Shown here: positions 23,097 through 31,725 of the stretch, piece after piece | Layout: each line of letters opens with the position of its first letter | Numbering within the stretch: the first letter of the stretch is position 1 | From: Azospirillum sp. B510 | Lineage (GTDB): Bacteria > Pseudomonadota > Alphaproteobacteria > Azospirillales > Azospirillaceae | DNA length: 64,000 bases | Direction of reading: 5' to 3' | Assembly (NCBI RefSeq): GCF_000010725.1 | Contig: NC_013856.1 | Location: 1-64,000, forward strand | The notes under the pieces: generated by a model | The model's input: the letters and a program-made list of their open reading frames with translations, nothing else | Told to the model about the DNA's origin: nothing | Database searches by the model: none | Program-made: the position numbers and the translations under genes

Positions 23097-23996
23097 CTAT
23101 CGTTCGGTCGTCGTGAGGATGGCGTCGATCGCCGACCGCATGTCGAGCAGCGCCTGGCGGTCGGTGTCGGACAGCGGCTGCGGCTTGGCCTGGAGTTCCC
23201 GCAGCACGTCGCGGGCCTGGAAGACCGGCTTGGCCGCGCGCCGGGGCAGGGCGCTCGACGCCACGCCGGCCGGGGCGCTGACGGAAGCGGCCTCGGCGGC
23301 ATCAGGTTTGGTGGCGGCGCGCTTGCCGGCGGGGGCGGGCGGGGGGCCGGCCTCGGCGCGCTTCAGCTTCTCCCAGGCGCGCAGCTGCTCGCCCGGATCG
23401 TCGATGGCGGCCAGCGCCTCCAGCTTCGCCTTGGTCGGGCGCAGGGCGGGGTAGTCCTCCCGGATCGCCGGGGCCAGACGCTGGAAGGACAGCATCATGG
23501 TGACATAGGTCTTCTTGCGGCCGAGCGCCTCGGCGAGCTGGCGGTGGGAATAACCGTGCCGTTCGGCCAGCCGGGCCAGCGCGTCGGATTCCTCCAGCGG
23601 GTTGAGGTCGCTGCGCTGGAGATTCTCGACGATGGCGATCTCCTCGTCATCGTCGCCGGTGAACAGGATGCCGAAGATGGTCTCCCGCCCCAGCAGCCGC
23701 ATCGCCCGCAGCCGGCGCTCGCCATAGACCAGCTGCCACTGGTCGTCGGCGGTCTGGCGCACGCCGATCGGCTGTTGCAGCCCGTGCCGCTCGATCGAGG
23801 CGGCCAGCCCGCGCAGCTCCTCCTCGTCGAACTCGCGGCGCGGCTGGTTCGGGTTGGGGGCGATGCGGTCGAGCGGCACCTCGACCAGATGCGGGGCATG
23901 GCGGCTGAGGCCGAACAGCGCGTCCTTCATCCGGGCGGCGGCGGTGGCGCTTTGCGCCGGCTTCGATGATGCCTTGCCGAGCAGACTACGCGACAC
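23097..23996 (-). CDS. parB: Partition protein ParB
   Basis: The 299-residue protein has the ParB/Spo0J core: 'EVPLDRIAPNPNQPRREFDE' (about residue 40), 'GLQQPIGVRQ', the CTPase box GERRLRAM (about 92), ENLQRSDLNPLEES (about 122) and the HTH 'YSHRQLAEALGRKKTYVTMM' (about 147). A Pro/Ala-rich linker (about 215-265) leads to a short C-terminal dimerisation segment. It overlaps parA by 11 bp. It should bind the inverted repeat just downstream of its own gene and spread as a CTP clamp, with ParA driving segregation of this replicon. Confidence 0.95.
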   Translation of the reverse strand: MSRSLLGKASSKPAQSATAAARMKDALFGLSRHAPHLVEVPLDRIAPNPNQPRREFDEEELRGLAASIERHGLQQPIGVRQTADDQWQLVYGERRLRAMRLLGRETIFGILFTGDDDEEIAIVENLQRSDLNPLEESDALARLAERHGYSHRQLAEALGRKKTYVTMMLSFQRLAPAIREDYPALRPTKAKLEALAAIDDPGEQLRAWEKLKRAEAGPPPAPAGKRAATKPDAAEAASVSAPAGVASSALPRRAAKPVFQARDVLRELQAKPQPLSDTDRQALLDMRSAIDAILTTTER

Positions 23997-24999
23997 GGTC
24001 GATCTCCTTCAGGCGGGCGGTGCGTTCTTCGACGAGGGTGGCGGCCACATCGCGATAGACGGCGGCGCCGGCGACATCCGGCATCGCCTCCACCGCGGCG
24101 CGGCCGACCGAGGTCGCCTGGGCATAGACCGACGCCTTGGGCACCGGATCGAACACCCGCAGGTGTGGGGCGTATTCCTCGTGGATCTGCACGAGAACCT
24201 CGCGGTCGTTGCGTTCCCGCTGCTTGAAGATCGTCGGCACGATGCCGGTCACCGAGAGCCCGGTGTTCATCCGGCGGCGGATCTTCGCGACATTCTCCAA
24301 GAGGAAGGCCATGCCGAGCAGGCTGAACTTCTCGGTCTGGCAGGGGATGACCGCGGTGTGGGCGGCGACCATGGCGTTCTTGGTCAGCTCGCCGATGTTG
24401 GGGGGGGTGTCGATGATGATGAAGTCGAAGCTGCGCTTCGCCGCCGCGATCTTCTCCTTCATGATGAAGTCGCCGCCGGCCTCCTTGCCCAGCTCCACCT
24501 CGGTCTCGGCGAGGCGGATGGAGGAGGGGGCGACGCGCAGGCCGCTTTCCGGCACGGTGACCAGGATGTCGTCCAGCTCCAGGTCGCCATGCATGACGTA
24601 ATAGAGGGTCTTGCCCTCCGTCTCCATGGTGTAGGAGTCGATGCCGAGATGCTGGGTGGCGTTGGCCTGGGGATCGCAGTCGATCAGCATGGTGGCATAG
24701 CCGGCGAGCGCCAGGGCCGACGCGATGTTGACCGCCGACACCGTCTTGGCGCAGCCGCCCTTCTGGTTCGCCACCACCACCACCAGCGCCGGTCCGCCCA
24801 GCTTTTCCGGTTCCGGCCCGGCGATCTCGCGCGTCATCAGCGCATCGACGGCGGTCGGGATGCGCTCCGCGTCGTTTTCCCAGCGGCTGACCTTCTGCTT
24901 GTCGTAACGGCGTTGCAGCCGCTCGTTCAGCCAGACGGCGAATTCGGACTGCGACAGTCCTTTCGCTTCCCGATGGGTCCGCAACTCCTCGCCCTTCAC
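23986..24999 (-). CDS. parA: Partition ATPase ParA with N-terminal HTH
   Basis: The 337-residue ATPase begins with an XRE-like HTH ('ELRTHREAKGLSQSEFAVWL', then QRRYDKQKVSRWEN, residues 4-42), as in type Ia ParA proteins that repress their own operon. The ParA fold follows: deviant Walker A 'VVANQKGGCAKTVSAVNIAS' (about 75-95), switch I 'MLIDCDPQANATQHLG' and 'FIIIDTPPNIGEL'. The GTG at 24999 is chosen because GGAGGG lies 5-6 bases upstream; the ATG at 25047 would add 16 residues without homology. It is divergent from nothing, with its promoter in 25000-25206. Confidence 0.95.
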   Translation of the reverse strand: MKGEELRTHREAKGLSQSEFAVWLNERLQRRYDKQKVSRWENDAERIPTAVDALMTREIAGPEPEKLGGPALVVVVANQKGGCAKTVSAVNIASALALAGYATMLIDCDPQANATQHLGIDSYTMETEGKTLYYVMHGDLELDDILVTVPESGLRVAPSSIRLAETEVELGKEAGGDFIMKEKIAAAKRSFDFIIIDTPPNIGELTKNAMVAAHTAVIPCQTEKFSLLGMAFLLENVAKIRRRMNTGLSVTGIVPTIFKQRERNDREVLVQIHEEYAPHLRVFDPVPKASVYAQATSVGRAAVEAMPDVAGAAVYRDVAATLVEERTARLKEIDRVA

Positions 25000-25124
25000 C
25001 GTTCCCTCCCCGGCATCAACAGGGCGGGAGGGTAGGGGTAGATGCAACGCCGGTCAAGGCGGCTGACCGGATGCCGGCGAATTCCCCAGGGAAAGCGTCT
25101 GGGGAAGGCGCTGCCCGAACGTGC

Positions 25125-25164
25125 GAAATCCGCCGGAGGCTGTGGCGGGCCTCCGGCGGATTTC
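25125..25164. terminator. Strong hairpin between gntK and parA
   Basis: A perfect 16-bp stem (arms starting GAAATCCGCCGGAGGC) with an 8-base loop lies 43 bases past the gntK stop. On the plus strand it is followed by CGGTTTT; on the minus strand, the direction of gntK transcription, there is no clear T-run. It probably ends the sugar-acid operon before the parA promoter, perhaps with help from Rho. The same 207-bp gap must hold the parA promoter. Confidence 0.5.
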
Positions 25165-25206
25165 GGTTTTCGAACGGATGCTGTTCGCCGGCCTGGTCCC
25201 GGTGGA

Positions 25207-25698
25207 TCAGGGCAGGCGGTGGAGGACATCCTCGACGATCTCGGCCGGGCTGCGGCCGACATCGGCGACAATGGCGTCCTCCGGCGCCTCCAGTGTGGCG
25301 AACTGGCTCTCCAGCAGGGCCGGGTTCATGTAGTGCCCCTGGCGGGCGCGCAGGCGCCGGCCTATCAGCTCGGGCGAGCCGGTGAGATGGACGAAGACGA
25401 CCGTTCCCTTGGGCTCTCCCGCCGGCGACAGGATCTCCCGGTAGACCTGGCGCAGCGCCGAGCAGGCGACGACATGGCTGGCGCCTTCGGCGAGCCAGCC
25501 GTCCATGGCGCGGCGCAGGGCGGCGAGCCAGGGCCAACGGTCGTCGTCGCCGAGCGCGATGCCGGCGCGCATCTTCTCGACATTGGCCGGCGGGTGGAAG
25601 CTGTCGGCATCGGAGAAGCCGCAGCCCAGCCGGGCGGCGAGCATCTGGCCGACCGTGGTCTTGCCGCATCCCGCCACGCCCATGACGACGACGATCAT
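25207..25698 (-). CDS. gntK: Gluconokinase
   Basis: The 163-residue kinase phosphorylates D-gluconate to 6-phosphogluconate. It shows the P-loop 'VVMGVAGCGKTTVGQMLAAR' (about residues 4-23), 'FSDADSFHPPANVEKMRAGI' (substrate-binding region), 'DDDRWPWLAALRRAM', 'VACSALRQVYREIL' and the lid 'GHYMNPALLESQFATLE'. These match GntK/IdnK. The ATG at 25698 is preferred over one six codons upstream because AAGGA lies seven bases before it. It is the last gene of the idonate/gluconate operon and takes the gluconate made by IdnO. Confidence 0.94.
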   Translation of the reverse strand: MIVVVMGVAGCGKTTVGQMLAARLGCGFSDADSFHPPANVEKMRAGIALGDDDRWPWLAALRRAMDGWLAEGASHVVACSALRQVYREILSPAGEPKGTVVFVHLTGSPELIGRRLRARQGHYMNPALLESQFATLEAPEDAIVADVGRSPAEIVEDVLHRLP

Positions 25699-25746
25699 CG
25701 CTTTTTCCTTATCCATGCTCAGGCATCCAGTCTCGGGCGTCCATCG

Positions 25747-27063
25747 TCAGGCGCGGGTGCCGTCGCGCTTGATCGGCAGGGTGTAGGTGATCGCCGCCGA
25801 CACCACGAGGAAGCCGACCAGCATCAGCACGCCGCTGTCGGTGCTGCCCGACAGATCCTTGAAGAAGCCCAGCATATAGGGACCGAGGAAGCCGCCGAGA
25901 TTGCCGAGCGCGTTGATGGCGCCGCGCACGCCGCCGGCGACCGAGGCCGGGAACAGCAGGGGCGGGATGGTCCAGAACACCGAGGCGGCGGATTGCAGGA
26001 AGCCGCCGGCCAGCACCAGGCAGGCGAAGGACAGCCAGATGTGATTCTGGAGCAGCACCGAGAACAGCAGGCTGCCGGCCAGGCCGAGCAGCGGCAGGGC
26101 GACATAGGTCTTGCGGTCGCCGCTGCGGTCGGACAGCCGGCCGAAGGTATACATGCCGATCATGGTGCCGATGTAGGGCAGCATGGAGAGATAGCCGGTG
26201 CTCGCCATGCTGGTCTGCGTCAGCGTCTTGATGACGGTCGGCAGCCAGATGACGAAGGCGTAGATCGCCGTCTGATAGAAGAAGTTCATGATGATGAGCT
26301 TCCACATCTCCGACGTCGCCATCGCCTGCTTCAGCGAGGCCTTGGCGGTCTCCGGCCGGCTGGCGATGGCCGCCTGTTCGGCGTCCAGGCGGGAGACGAT
26401 GAAGGCGCGCTCCGCCTCGGAGATCCACTTCGCCTTGCGCGGATCCTCGGTCACCATCAGCATCCAGGGCAGGATCAGGAAGAAGGTGCCGACGCCTTCG
26501 ATCAGGAACAGGTTGCGCCAGCCGAAATTCTCGATGATGACGCCGGCCAGCGGGCCGGAGATGATGTTGGCGATCGGCACGAACATGATCATGATCGCCG
26601 TCGCCCGCCCGCGTTCCTCGTTGGGGAACCATTGGGCGATCATGGTCAGCGCCACCGGCAGCATGCCGCCTTCGGCCAGCCCCAGGATGAAGCGCAGGAT
26701 CACCAGCTGCGTCTCGTTCTGGATGAAGGCGGTCAGGATCGAGATGACGCCCCAGGCGATCATCGACCCGGTCAGGAAATGCTTGGCCGCCCCGCGCGAG
26801 GCGAGATGGCCGGCGGGAACCTGGAGGAAGATATAGCCGATGAAGAAGATGCCGGCGGCGAAGCCGGCGAAGGACGCCGTCATCGCCAGCTCGGTGGCCA
26901 TGCCGCCGGCCATGGCGAAGCCGATGTTGGTGCGGTCGATGTAGGAGATGATGCAGAGCGTCATCACCGGGATCAGGATGCGGTACCAGCGCGATTTCGG
27001 AACCGACGCGACCGCCGATTCATAATCGCTGGCGGCCGGGTTCGAGGTGGACGGGACGGACAT
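25747..27063 (-). CDS. MFS sugar-acid transporter (anion:cation symporter family)
   Basis: The 438-residue protein has twelve membrane helices and the ACS-family marks 'LCIISYIDRTNIGFAMAGGM' (helix 1, about 35-55), 'GRATAIMIMFVPIANIISGP' and the central loop with 'DPRKAKWISEAERAF'. Relatives carry hexuronate, 2-ketogluconate, tartrate or phthalate. Given the neighbouring idnD, idnO and gntK, idonate or a ketogluconate is the likely cargo, imported with protons. It lies 60 bp after the YhcH gene and 30-48 bp before gntK. Confidence 0.88.
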   Translation of the reverse strand: MSVPSTSNPAASDYESAVASVPKSRWYRILIPVMTLCIISYIDRTNIGFAMAGGMATELAMTASFAGFAAGIFFIGYIFLQVPAGHLASRGAAKHFLTGSMIAWGVISILTAFIQNETQLVILRFILGLAEGGMLPVALTMIAQWFPNEERGRATAIMIMFVPIANIISGPLAGVIIENFGWRNLFLIEGVGTFFLILPWMLMVTEDPRKAKWISEAERAFIVSRLDAEQAAIASRPETAKASLKQAMATSEMWKLIIMNFFYQTAIYAFVIWLPTVIKTLTQTSMASTGYLSMLPYIGTMIGMYTFGRLSDRSGDRKTYVALPLLGLAGSLLFSVLLQNHIWLSFACLVLAGGFLQSAASVFWTIPPLLFPASVAGGVRGAINALGNLGGFLGPYMLGFFKDLSGSTDSGVLMLVGFLVVSAAITYTLPIKRDGTRA

Positions 27064-27123
27064 GGGAGCGTCTCCCCTTTTTTGTGGATTATCCTTGCCG
27101 GGAGGTGGAGGGCGGCAGCCCGG

Positions 27124-27594
27124 TCAGAGCTGGGCCAGCTTGACCTTCACCACCACCTTGCGGATGGGCGTCGGCGCGTCGAGCATGCAGGCCGGACGAT
27201 GGACATCGGTGGGGAAGAAGACGGCGAAGCTGCCGGGGATCATCTCGATCCAGGATTCGTTGCGGACATCCTGGTAGAAGAGCAGGTCGCGCTCCTTCAG
27301 CAGATCCTGGGCGACGATGTTGGTGCCGTCGTCGGTGGCGAAGCCGATCCTTTCGGAACCATGCACCAGGAACTGGACATCGATGTAATTGCGATGGACC
27401 TCGGGACGGTTCTCGTCCGCCGGCTTGGTGGTCAGGTCGATCACCTGGAAGAAGATGTCGTCGCCGCGCAGCTCGTGGCGGCCCGTTCGCAGCGCTGCGA
27501 AATCGACGGTCAAAAGACAGTCCAGGGCCTCCTGAAGCGGAGCCGGCAGCCACTGCCGGATGTTGCCCAGATTGTGGATGTTCCCGCTGATCAT
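27124..27594 (-). CDS. YhcH/YjgK/YiaL-family protein
   Basis: The 156-residue cupin-like protein matches the DUF386 family: 'VDFAALRTGRHELRGDDIFF', 'RPEVHRNYIDVQFLVHGSER' (His and Asp that bind metal), 'DLLFYQDVRNESWIEMIPGS' and 'AVFFPTDVHRPACM'. Members accompany sialic acid, ketogluconate and ulosonate catabolism genes and may be sugar epimerases or mutarotases; their exact reaction is often unknown. The ATG at 27594 is preferred over one ten codons upstream because the extension lacks family similarity. Confidence 0.88.
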   Translation of the reverse strand: MISGNIHNLGNIRQWLPAPLQEALDCLLTVDFAALRTGRHELRGDDIFFQVIDLTTKPADENRPEVHRNYIDVQFLVHGSERIGFATDDGTNIVAQDLLKERDLLFYQDVRNESWIEMIPGSFAVFFPTDVHRPACMLDAPTPIRKVVVKVKLAQL

Positions 27595-27636
27595 TTCTTC
27601 GTTTCCCCTTGTTCTTGAATGCACATCTTGAGTTTG

Positions 27637-28539
27637 TCAGGCGCCGGGCCGGCCGCTGGTGCCGTCCAGCAGGCGCATCATCTCCGCCGTGTCGTGGCCG
27701 CCGAGGCCGGCGGCCTGGAACAGCCGGTGCAGCTCGGTGACCAGTCCGGTCATCGGCAGCGGCGTCCGGGTGGCCATGGCGAAGGCCTGGACCGCTTCCA
27801 GATCCTTCAGCATGTTCTCGATGCGGCCGGTCGGGCTGTAGTCGCGCGCGGCGAACTTGCCCATGAATTCGGCGAGGATGCGCGAATCCGCCCGTCCGCC
27901 GCTCAGCGCCGCCGGGATGACGGCGGGATCGACGCCGCCGGCCTCGGCCAGCTTCACCGCCTCGGCCACCGCCTGGAACAGCACGGCGCAGAACAGCTGG
28001 TTGACCAGCTTGGTCGTCTGTCCGGCCCCCGGCCCGCCCATGCGGGTGTAGTTCGCGGTCAGGTCGCGCATCACCGCGCGGGCCCGTTCGACATCGGCCG
28101 CGTCGCCGCCGGCCATCACCGTCAGCCGCCCGGACAGGGCGCCCGGCACGCCGCCGGACAGCGGGCAATCGACCCAGGCCATGCCGGTCTCGCCTTTCAG
28201 GCGCTCGGCCATCCGCCGGGTGGCGGCGGGATCGATCGACGACATGTCGATCAGCAGCCGTTCGGGCGACGCGGCCGACGCCACGCCCTGGGCGCCGAAG
28301 ACCGCGCGTTCGACGATGTCGGCATGGTTGAGGCTGAGGATGATGTAGGTGGCGGCGGCGGTGGCGGCGGCGGCGCTGTCCTGTCCGGCGGCACCCTCCG
28401 CCGCCAGTGCCGCCACGCGGGCGCGGTCGATGTCGAAGACATGCACGGCATGGCCGGTCGCCAGCAGCCGCCGGGCGATCGCCGTTCCCATGATCCCGGC
28501 GCCGATCACGGCGACGGCGGCGGGCTTCTCGTCAGTCAT
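27637..28539 (-). CDS. 3-hydroxyisobutyrate dehydrogenase-family NAD(P) oxidoreductase
   Basis: The 300-residue enzyme has an N-terminal Rossmann motif 'VAVIGAGIMGTAIARRLLAT' (about residues 8-27), the substrate-binding 'DCPLSGGVPGALSGRLTVMA' (about 122), 'GAGQTTKLVNQLFCAVLF' with the catalytic Lys (about 168-172), and a helical C-terminal domain. The family includes tartronate semialdehyde reductase, 3-hydroxyisobutyrate and gulonate-type dehydrogenases. In this operon a role on a sugar acid or its cleavage product is likely. I cannot fix the substrate. The open frame continues far upstream but the ATG at 28539 starts the conserved domain. Confidence 0.88.
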   Translation of the reverse strand: MTDEKPAAVAVIGAGIMGTAIARRLLATGHAVHVFDIDRARVAALAAEGAAGQDSAAAATAAATYIILSLNHADIVERAVFGAQGVASAASPERLLIDMSSIDPAATRRMAERLKGETGMAWVDCPLSGGVPGALSGRLTVMAGGDAADVERARAVMRDLTANYTRMGGPGAGQTTKLVNQLFCAVLFQAVAEAVKLAEAGGVDPAVIPAALSGGRADSRILAEFMGKFAARDYSPTGRIENMLKDLEAVQAFAMATRTPLPMTGLVTELHRLFQAAGLGGHDTAEMMRLLDGTSGRPGA

Positions 28540-28562
28540 TTTGGGTTCTCCGCCATTGGCCG

Positions 28563-28601
28563 GTGTCGATTGCCAGTGTCGATTGCCGATGTCGATCGCC
28601 G
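28563..28601. repeat. Three 13-bp tandem repeats between two dehydrogenase genes
   Basis: GTGTCGATTGCCA, GTGTCGATTGCCG and ATGTCGATCGCCG follow one another directly in the 65-bp gap between the two dehydrogenase genes. The unit length suggests slipped-strand duplication; each holds the semi-palindromic core TCGAT. A regulatory role is not shown. Confidence 0.6.
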
Positions 28602-28604
28602 GGC

Positions 28605-29552
28605 TCACAGGACCGGAGTCGGCAGCGGGCGGCCGTCGAACTGGGCGCTGAGATTGTCGAACACCAGGCGCCCCATCTCCTTGCGCGTCTCGAAGGTGCC
28701 GGAGGCGTGGTGCGGCTGGAGCAGGACATTGTCGAGCGTCAGGAAGCGCGGGTCGATCTTCGGTTCGCCGTCGAACACGTCGAGCGCGGCCGAGCCGAGC
28801 CGACCGGCCGACAACGCGTCGATCAGGGCGTTCTCGTCGATGTTGGAGGCGCGCGAGATGTTGATCAGCATGCCCTGCGGGCCGAGCGCGTCGATCACGG
28901 CGGGGCCGACGATGTGGCGGGTCGCCGCCGAGGCCGCCAGCGTCACGAACAGGAAATCGCTCTCCGCCGCCAACGCCACCGGATCGGCGACGTAGCGCAG
29001 GTCCGTGGCGTAGTCCTTGGGCGCGGTGTCGGAATAGGCGATCTGGAGGTCGAAGCCGGTAAGCCGGCGGGCGACCTCGAAGCCGATGCGGCCGAGGCCG
29101 AGGATGCCGGCGCGCTTGCCCCAGACACGGTTCTGGAGGGCATAGAGGCCCTTGGACTGCCAGTTGCCATCGCGGACCCAGGATTCGGCGCCGATCATGC
29201 CGCGCGACAGGCACAGCATCATGGCGACGCCGAGATCGGCGACATCCTTGGTCAGCACGTCGGGGGTGTTGGTGACGCGGATGCCGCGCTCGCGCGCCGC
29301 CGCCAGATCGACCGCGTCATAGCCGACGCCATAGACGCTGATGATCTCCAGCTTCGGAAGCGCGTCGATCATGGCGCGGCTGGCGCCCAGTTCGCCGCGG
29401 GTGGCGATGGCGCGGATGTTGGCGCCATGGGCGGCCAGGAAGGCGTCCTTGTCGTCGGCCTCGAAATATTTACGCATGACGAAATGGGCGTCGAGACGCT
29501 CCTGATCCCATGCGGGATAGGGGCCGACCTGAAGAACTTCGGGAGCACTCAT
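28605..29552 (-). CDS. D-2-hydroxyacid dehydrogenase, glyoxylate/2-ketogluconate reductase type
   Basis: The 315-residue enzyme has the D-isomer dehydrogenase pattern: 'GVGYDAVDLAAARERGIRVT', the NAD fold 'KRAGILGLGRIGFEVARRL' (about 143-161), the catalytic Arg in LINISRASNIDE (about 228), Glu in 'ALDVFDGEPKID' and His in 'LLQPHHASGTFETR' (about 281). It most resembles the GhrB/2-ketogluconate reductase group. The start at 29552 (MSAPEVLQ) avoids a low-homology extension to 29579. In the operon it would reduce 2-ketogluconate to gluconate or a related keto acid. Confidence 0.9.
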   Translation of the reverse strand: MSAPEVLQVGPYPAWDQERLDAHFVMRKYFEADDKDAFLAAHGANIRAIATRGELGASRAMIDALPKLEIISVYGVGYDAVDLAAARERGIRVTNTPDVLTKDVADLGVAMMLCLSRGMIGAESWVRDGNWQSKGLYALQNRVWGKRAGILGLGRIGFEVARRLTGFDLQIAYSDTAPKDYATDLRYVADPVALAAESDFLFVTLAASAATRHIVGPAVIDALGPQGMLINISRASNIDENALIDALSAGRLGSAALDVFDGEPKIDPRFLTLDNVLLQPHHASGTFETRKEMGRLVFDNLSAQFDGRPLPTPVL

Positions 29553-29669
29553 CTCGGGCTTTCCTCTGTGTGCGCGCACGGCTCCGGCGCGGGGCGCGCC
29601 GAAGGCGCTCCGCTGCCGGGAGCCGGGTCGCGATGGTGTGTCCGGCCGTCGCCTGGAAGCGGGGCGGCC

Positions 29670-30713
29670 TTATTCGAAGAGAATCTGCACCTTCGAGTGG
29701 CGGCTGCGGTCGGAGGCCATTTCGAAGGCGCGCACCGCCTCGCCGAGCGGCAGGCTGCCGGTGATGATCGGGGTGACGTCGATCCGCCGTTCCTTGATCA
29801 GGCGGGCCGCCGTGGCGAACTCCTCATGGAAGCGGAAGGCGCCGCGCAGGGACAACTCCTTGCCGACCAGCGTGCCGAGCGGCAGCTGGGTGTTGCCGCC
29901 CATGCCGACCTGGACGATGGTACCGCGCGGGCGGACCACCGGCAGGATGCTCTCCAGCACCGGACCGGCGCCGGTGCATTCGATGGCGACGTCGAACCAG
30001 CCCTTGTCGGCCAGGAACTCGGCACGGGCGAGGCCCTCTCCATCGGCGGCGCTGATGGTGGCGGTCGCCCCCATGGCGGCAGCCTTCTCCAGCGCGTTGG
30101 CCTGGAGATCGGTCGACACCACGTCGACCGCTCCGGCCTGACGGGCGGCGGCGACCACCAGGGCGCCGATGGGGCCGGCGCCGGTGACGAGAACCCGTTT
30201 GCCGGCGATGGATCCCGCCTGCCGCACGGCATGGAGCGCCACCGACAGGGGTTCGCAGCAGGCGGCCTCGCCCAGGCTCACGACCTCACCGATCGGCTCG
30301 CAGCGGTTGGCCTTGATGACGATCCGCTCGCGGAAGGCGCCCTGGCTGTGGGGGAAGCGCATGGCGCTGCCCCAGAACCACATGTCGGTGCAATGCTGCT
30401 GTTCACCGGCAAGGCAGAAGCGGCAGTGGCCGCAGGGGCTGCTGGGGTTGAGGGCGACGCGGTCGCCGGGACGCAGGGCGGTCACGCCGGCCCCCACCGC
30501 CTCGATGGTGCCGGCGACCTCGTGGCCGAGCACCATCGGCTGGCGCACCCGCACGGTGCCGAAGCCGCCATGCTGGTAATAGTGGAGGTCGGAGCCGCAG
30601 ATGCCGCCGGCGCCGACCCGCACCAGAACCTCCCCCTCGCCCGGCGCGCCGAGCGGCACGGCCTCGACGCGCAGATCCTTTTCGGCGTGGATGACGCAAG
30701 CCCTGGTTTCCAT
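29670..30713 (-). CDS. idnD: L-idonate 5-dehydrogenase
   Basis: The 347-residue zinc alcohol dehydrogenase-family enzyme shows the catalytic-zinc site GGICGSDLHYYQHGGFG (Cys about 39) and GHEVAGTIEAVG (His/Glu about 64), the structural-zinc cluster CGHCRFCLAGEQQHC (about 94-108) and the Rossmann motif 'VLVTGAGPIGALVVAAARQ'. The phrase 'MWFWGSAMRFPHSQGAFRE' is typical of IdnD. It oxidises L-idonate to 5-ketogluconate. RBS AAGGGGA precedes the ATG. It follows idnO by 59 bp. Confidence 0.94.
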   Translation of the reverse strand: METRACVIHAEKDLRVEAVPLGAPGEGEVLVRVGAGGICGSDLHYYQHGGFGTVRVRQPMVLGHEVAGTIEAVGAGVTALRPGDRVALNPSSPCGHCRFCLAGEQQHCTDMWFWGSAMRFPHSQGAFRERIVIKANRCEPIGEVVSLGEAACCEPLSVALHAVRQAGSIAGKRVLVTGAGPIGALVVAAARQAGAVDVVSTDLQANALEKAAAMGATATISAADGEGLARAEFLADKGWFDVAIECTGAGPVLESILPVVRPRGTIVQVGMGGNTQLPLGTLVGKELSLRGAFRFHEEFATAARLIKERRIDVTPIITGSLPLGEAVRAFEMASDRSRHSKVQILFE

Positions 30714-30772
30714 GACGATTCCCCTTTTCCTTCCGGCGCTTGCCGCGCGCTTCGATAAGATTTCCTAAGAGT

Positions 30773-31546
30773 TTACACGCAGGAGGTCAGCCCGCCGTCG
30801 ACATAGAGGACCTGGCCGTTGACGAAATCGGCGGCGGCCGACGACAGGAACACCGCCGCCCCCACCAGCTCCTCGACCTTGCCCCAGCGCCCGGCCGGCG
30901 TGCGGCGGCACAGCCAGCTGGAGAACTCGTCGTTCTCGACCAGCGCCTTGTTCATCTCGGTGGCGAAATAGCCGGGAGCGATGCCGTTGACCTGCAAGCC
31001 ATGCTTGGCCCAGTCGGTGCACTGCGCCTTGGTGAACATCGCGACCGCGCCCTTGGTGGCGGCGTAGGGGGCGATGGTCGGCCGCGCCAGCATGCTCTGG
31101 ACCGAGCAGATGTTGATGATCTTGCCGCGTCCGCGCGGGATCATATGGCGGGCGACGGCCTGCGAGACATGGAAGACGCTCGACAGGTTGACCTTGAGGA
31201 TGGCGTCCCAGTCTTCCGGCTTGAACTCCTCCAGCGGGGCGCGGCGCTGGATCCCGGCATTGTTGACCAGGATGTCGATCGGGCCGACCGTCTCCTCGAC
31301 CCGGGCCACCGCATCGGCGGCGTCCTGGTGCGCGGTGACGTCGAACACCGAATAGCCGGTGCGGTGGCCGGCGCCGCGAAGCTCCTCGGCGGCGGTGGCG
31401 ACGCGCGATTCCTCGATGTCGTTCAGAATGATCTCGGCGCCCGCGGCGGCCAGACCGCGCGCCAGCGCGAAGCCGATGCCGCGCCCCGACCCGGTGACCA
31501 GGGCTCGCTTGCCGGACAGATCGAAAAGGCTGAAGTCAGTCGCCAT
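30773..31546 (-). CDS. idnO: Gluconate 5-dehydrogenase (5-ketogluconate reductase)
   Basis: The 257-residue SDR has 'LVTGSGRGIGFALARGLAAA' (cofactor loop, about 14-33), the NNAG motif in 'PIDILVNNAGIQRRAPLEE', catalytic Ser in 'IINICSVQSMLARPTIAPYA' with Tyr and Lys as YAATK, and 'APGYFATEMNKALVENDEFS', which is characteristic of IdnO. It reduces 5-ketogluconate to D-gluconate. The ATG at 31546 begins the conserved fold; the frame is open to 31597. It is the first gene of the leftward operon and is divergent from a LysR gene. Confidence 0.94.
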   Translation of the reverse strand: MATDFSLFDLSGKRALVTGSGRGIGFALARGLAAAGAEIILNDIEESRVATAAEELRGAGHRTGYSVFDVTAHQDAADAVARVEETVGPIDILVNNAGIQRRAPLEEFKPEDWDAILKVNLSSVFHVSQAVARHMIPRGRGKIINICSVQSMLARPTIAPYAATKGAVAMFTKAQCTDWAKHGLQVNGIAPGYFATEMNKALVENDEFSSWLCRRTPAGRWGKVEELVGAAVFLSSAAADFVNGQVLYVDGGLTSCV

Positions 31547-31675
31547 TGCGTATCCTCTCCTCTGGACGTCGGGCGCCATGCGATGTCTTCCATCCATGGT
31601 TGTCGCCGTCTTTCGTCATGGATAGGACATAAACTTCTCTCTTGACCTTGAGCAAATATTATTCCATGATTACGG

Positions 31676-31694
31676 TTATCAAAAATTTTGATAA
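31676..31694. promoter_or_regulatory. AT-rich palindrome in the idnO-lysR divergent region
   Basis: TTATCAAAA and TTTTGATAA are perfect 9-bp arms around one A, 31 bases before the LysR start codon and 130 bp before idnO. The surrounding 180 bp is the most AT-rich sequence in this part of the window, consistent with overlapping divergent promoters. It is a good candidate for the LysR autoregulatory binding site. Confidence 0.6.
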
Positions 31695-31725
31695 TAAAGT
31701 AATAATCGGGAGGGGGAGTAGTAAA

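Noticed and set aside
25042..27618. 858-residue open frame on the plus strand
   Set aside because: Its sequence is the Asp/His/Gln-rich complement of gntK, the MFS and YhcH genes, with no recognisable fold and no start signals.
28563..28601. Possible CRISPR-type array in the three tandem 13-bp repeats
   Set aside because: Repeats are contiguous, with no spacers, and no cas genes are present. I saw no CRISPR array anywhere in the window.
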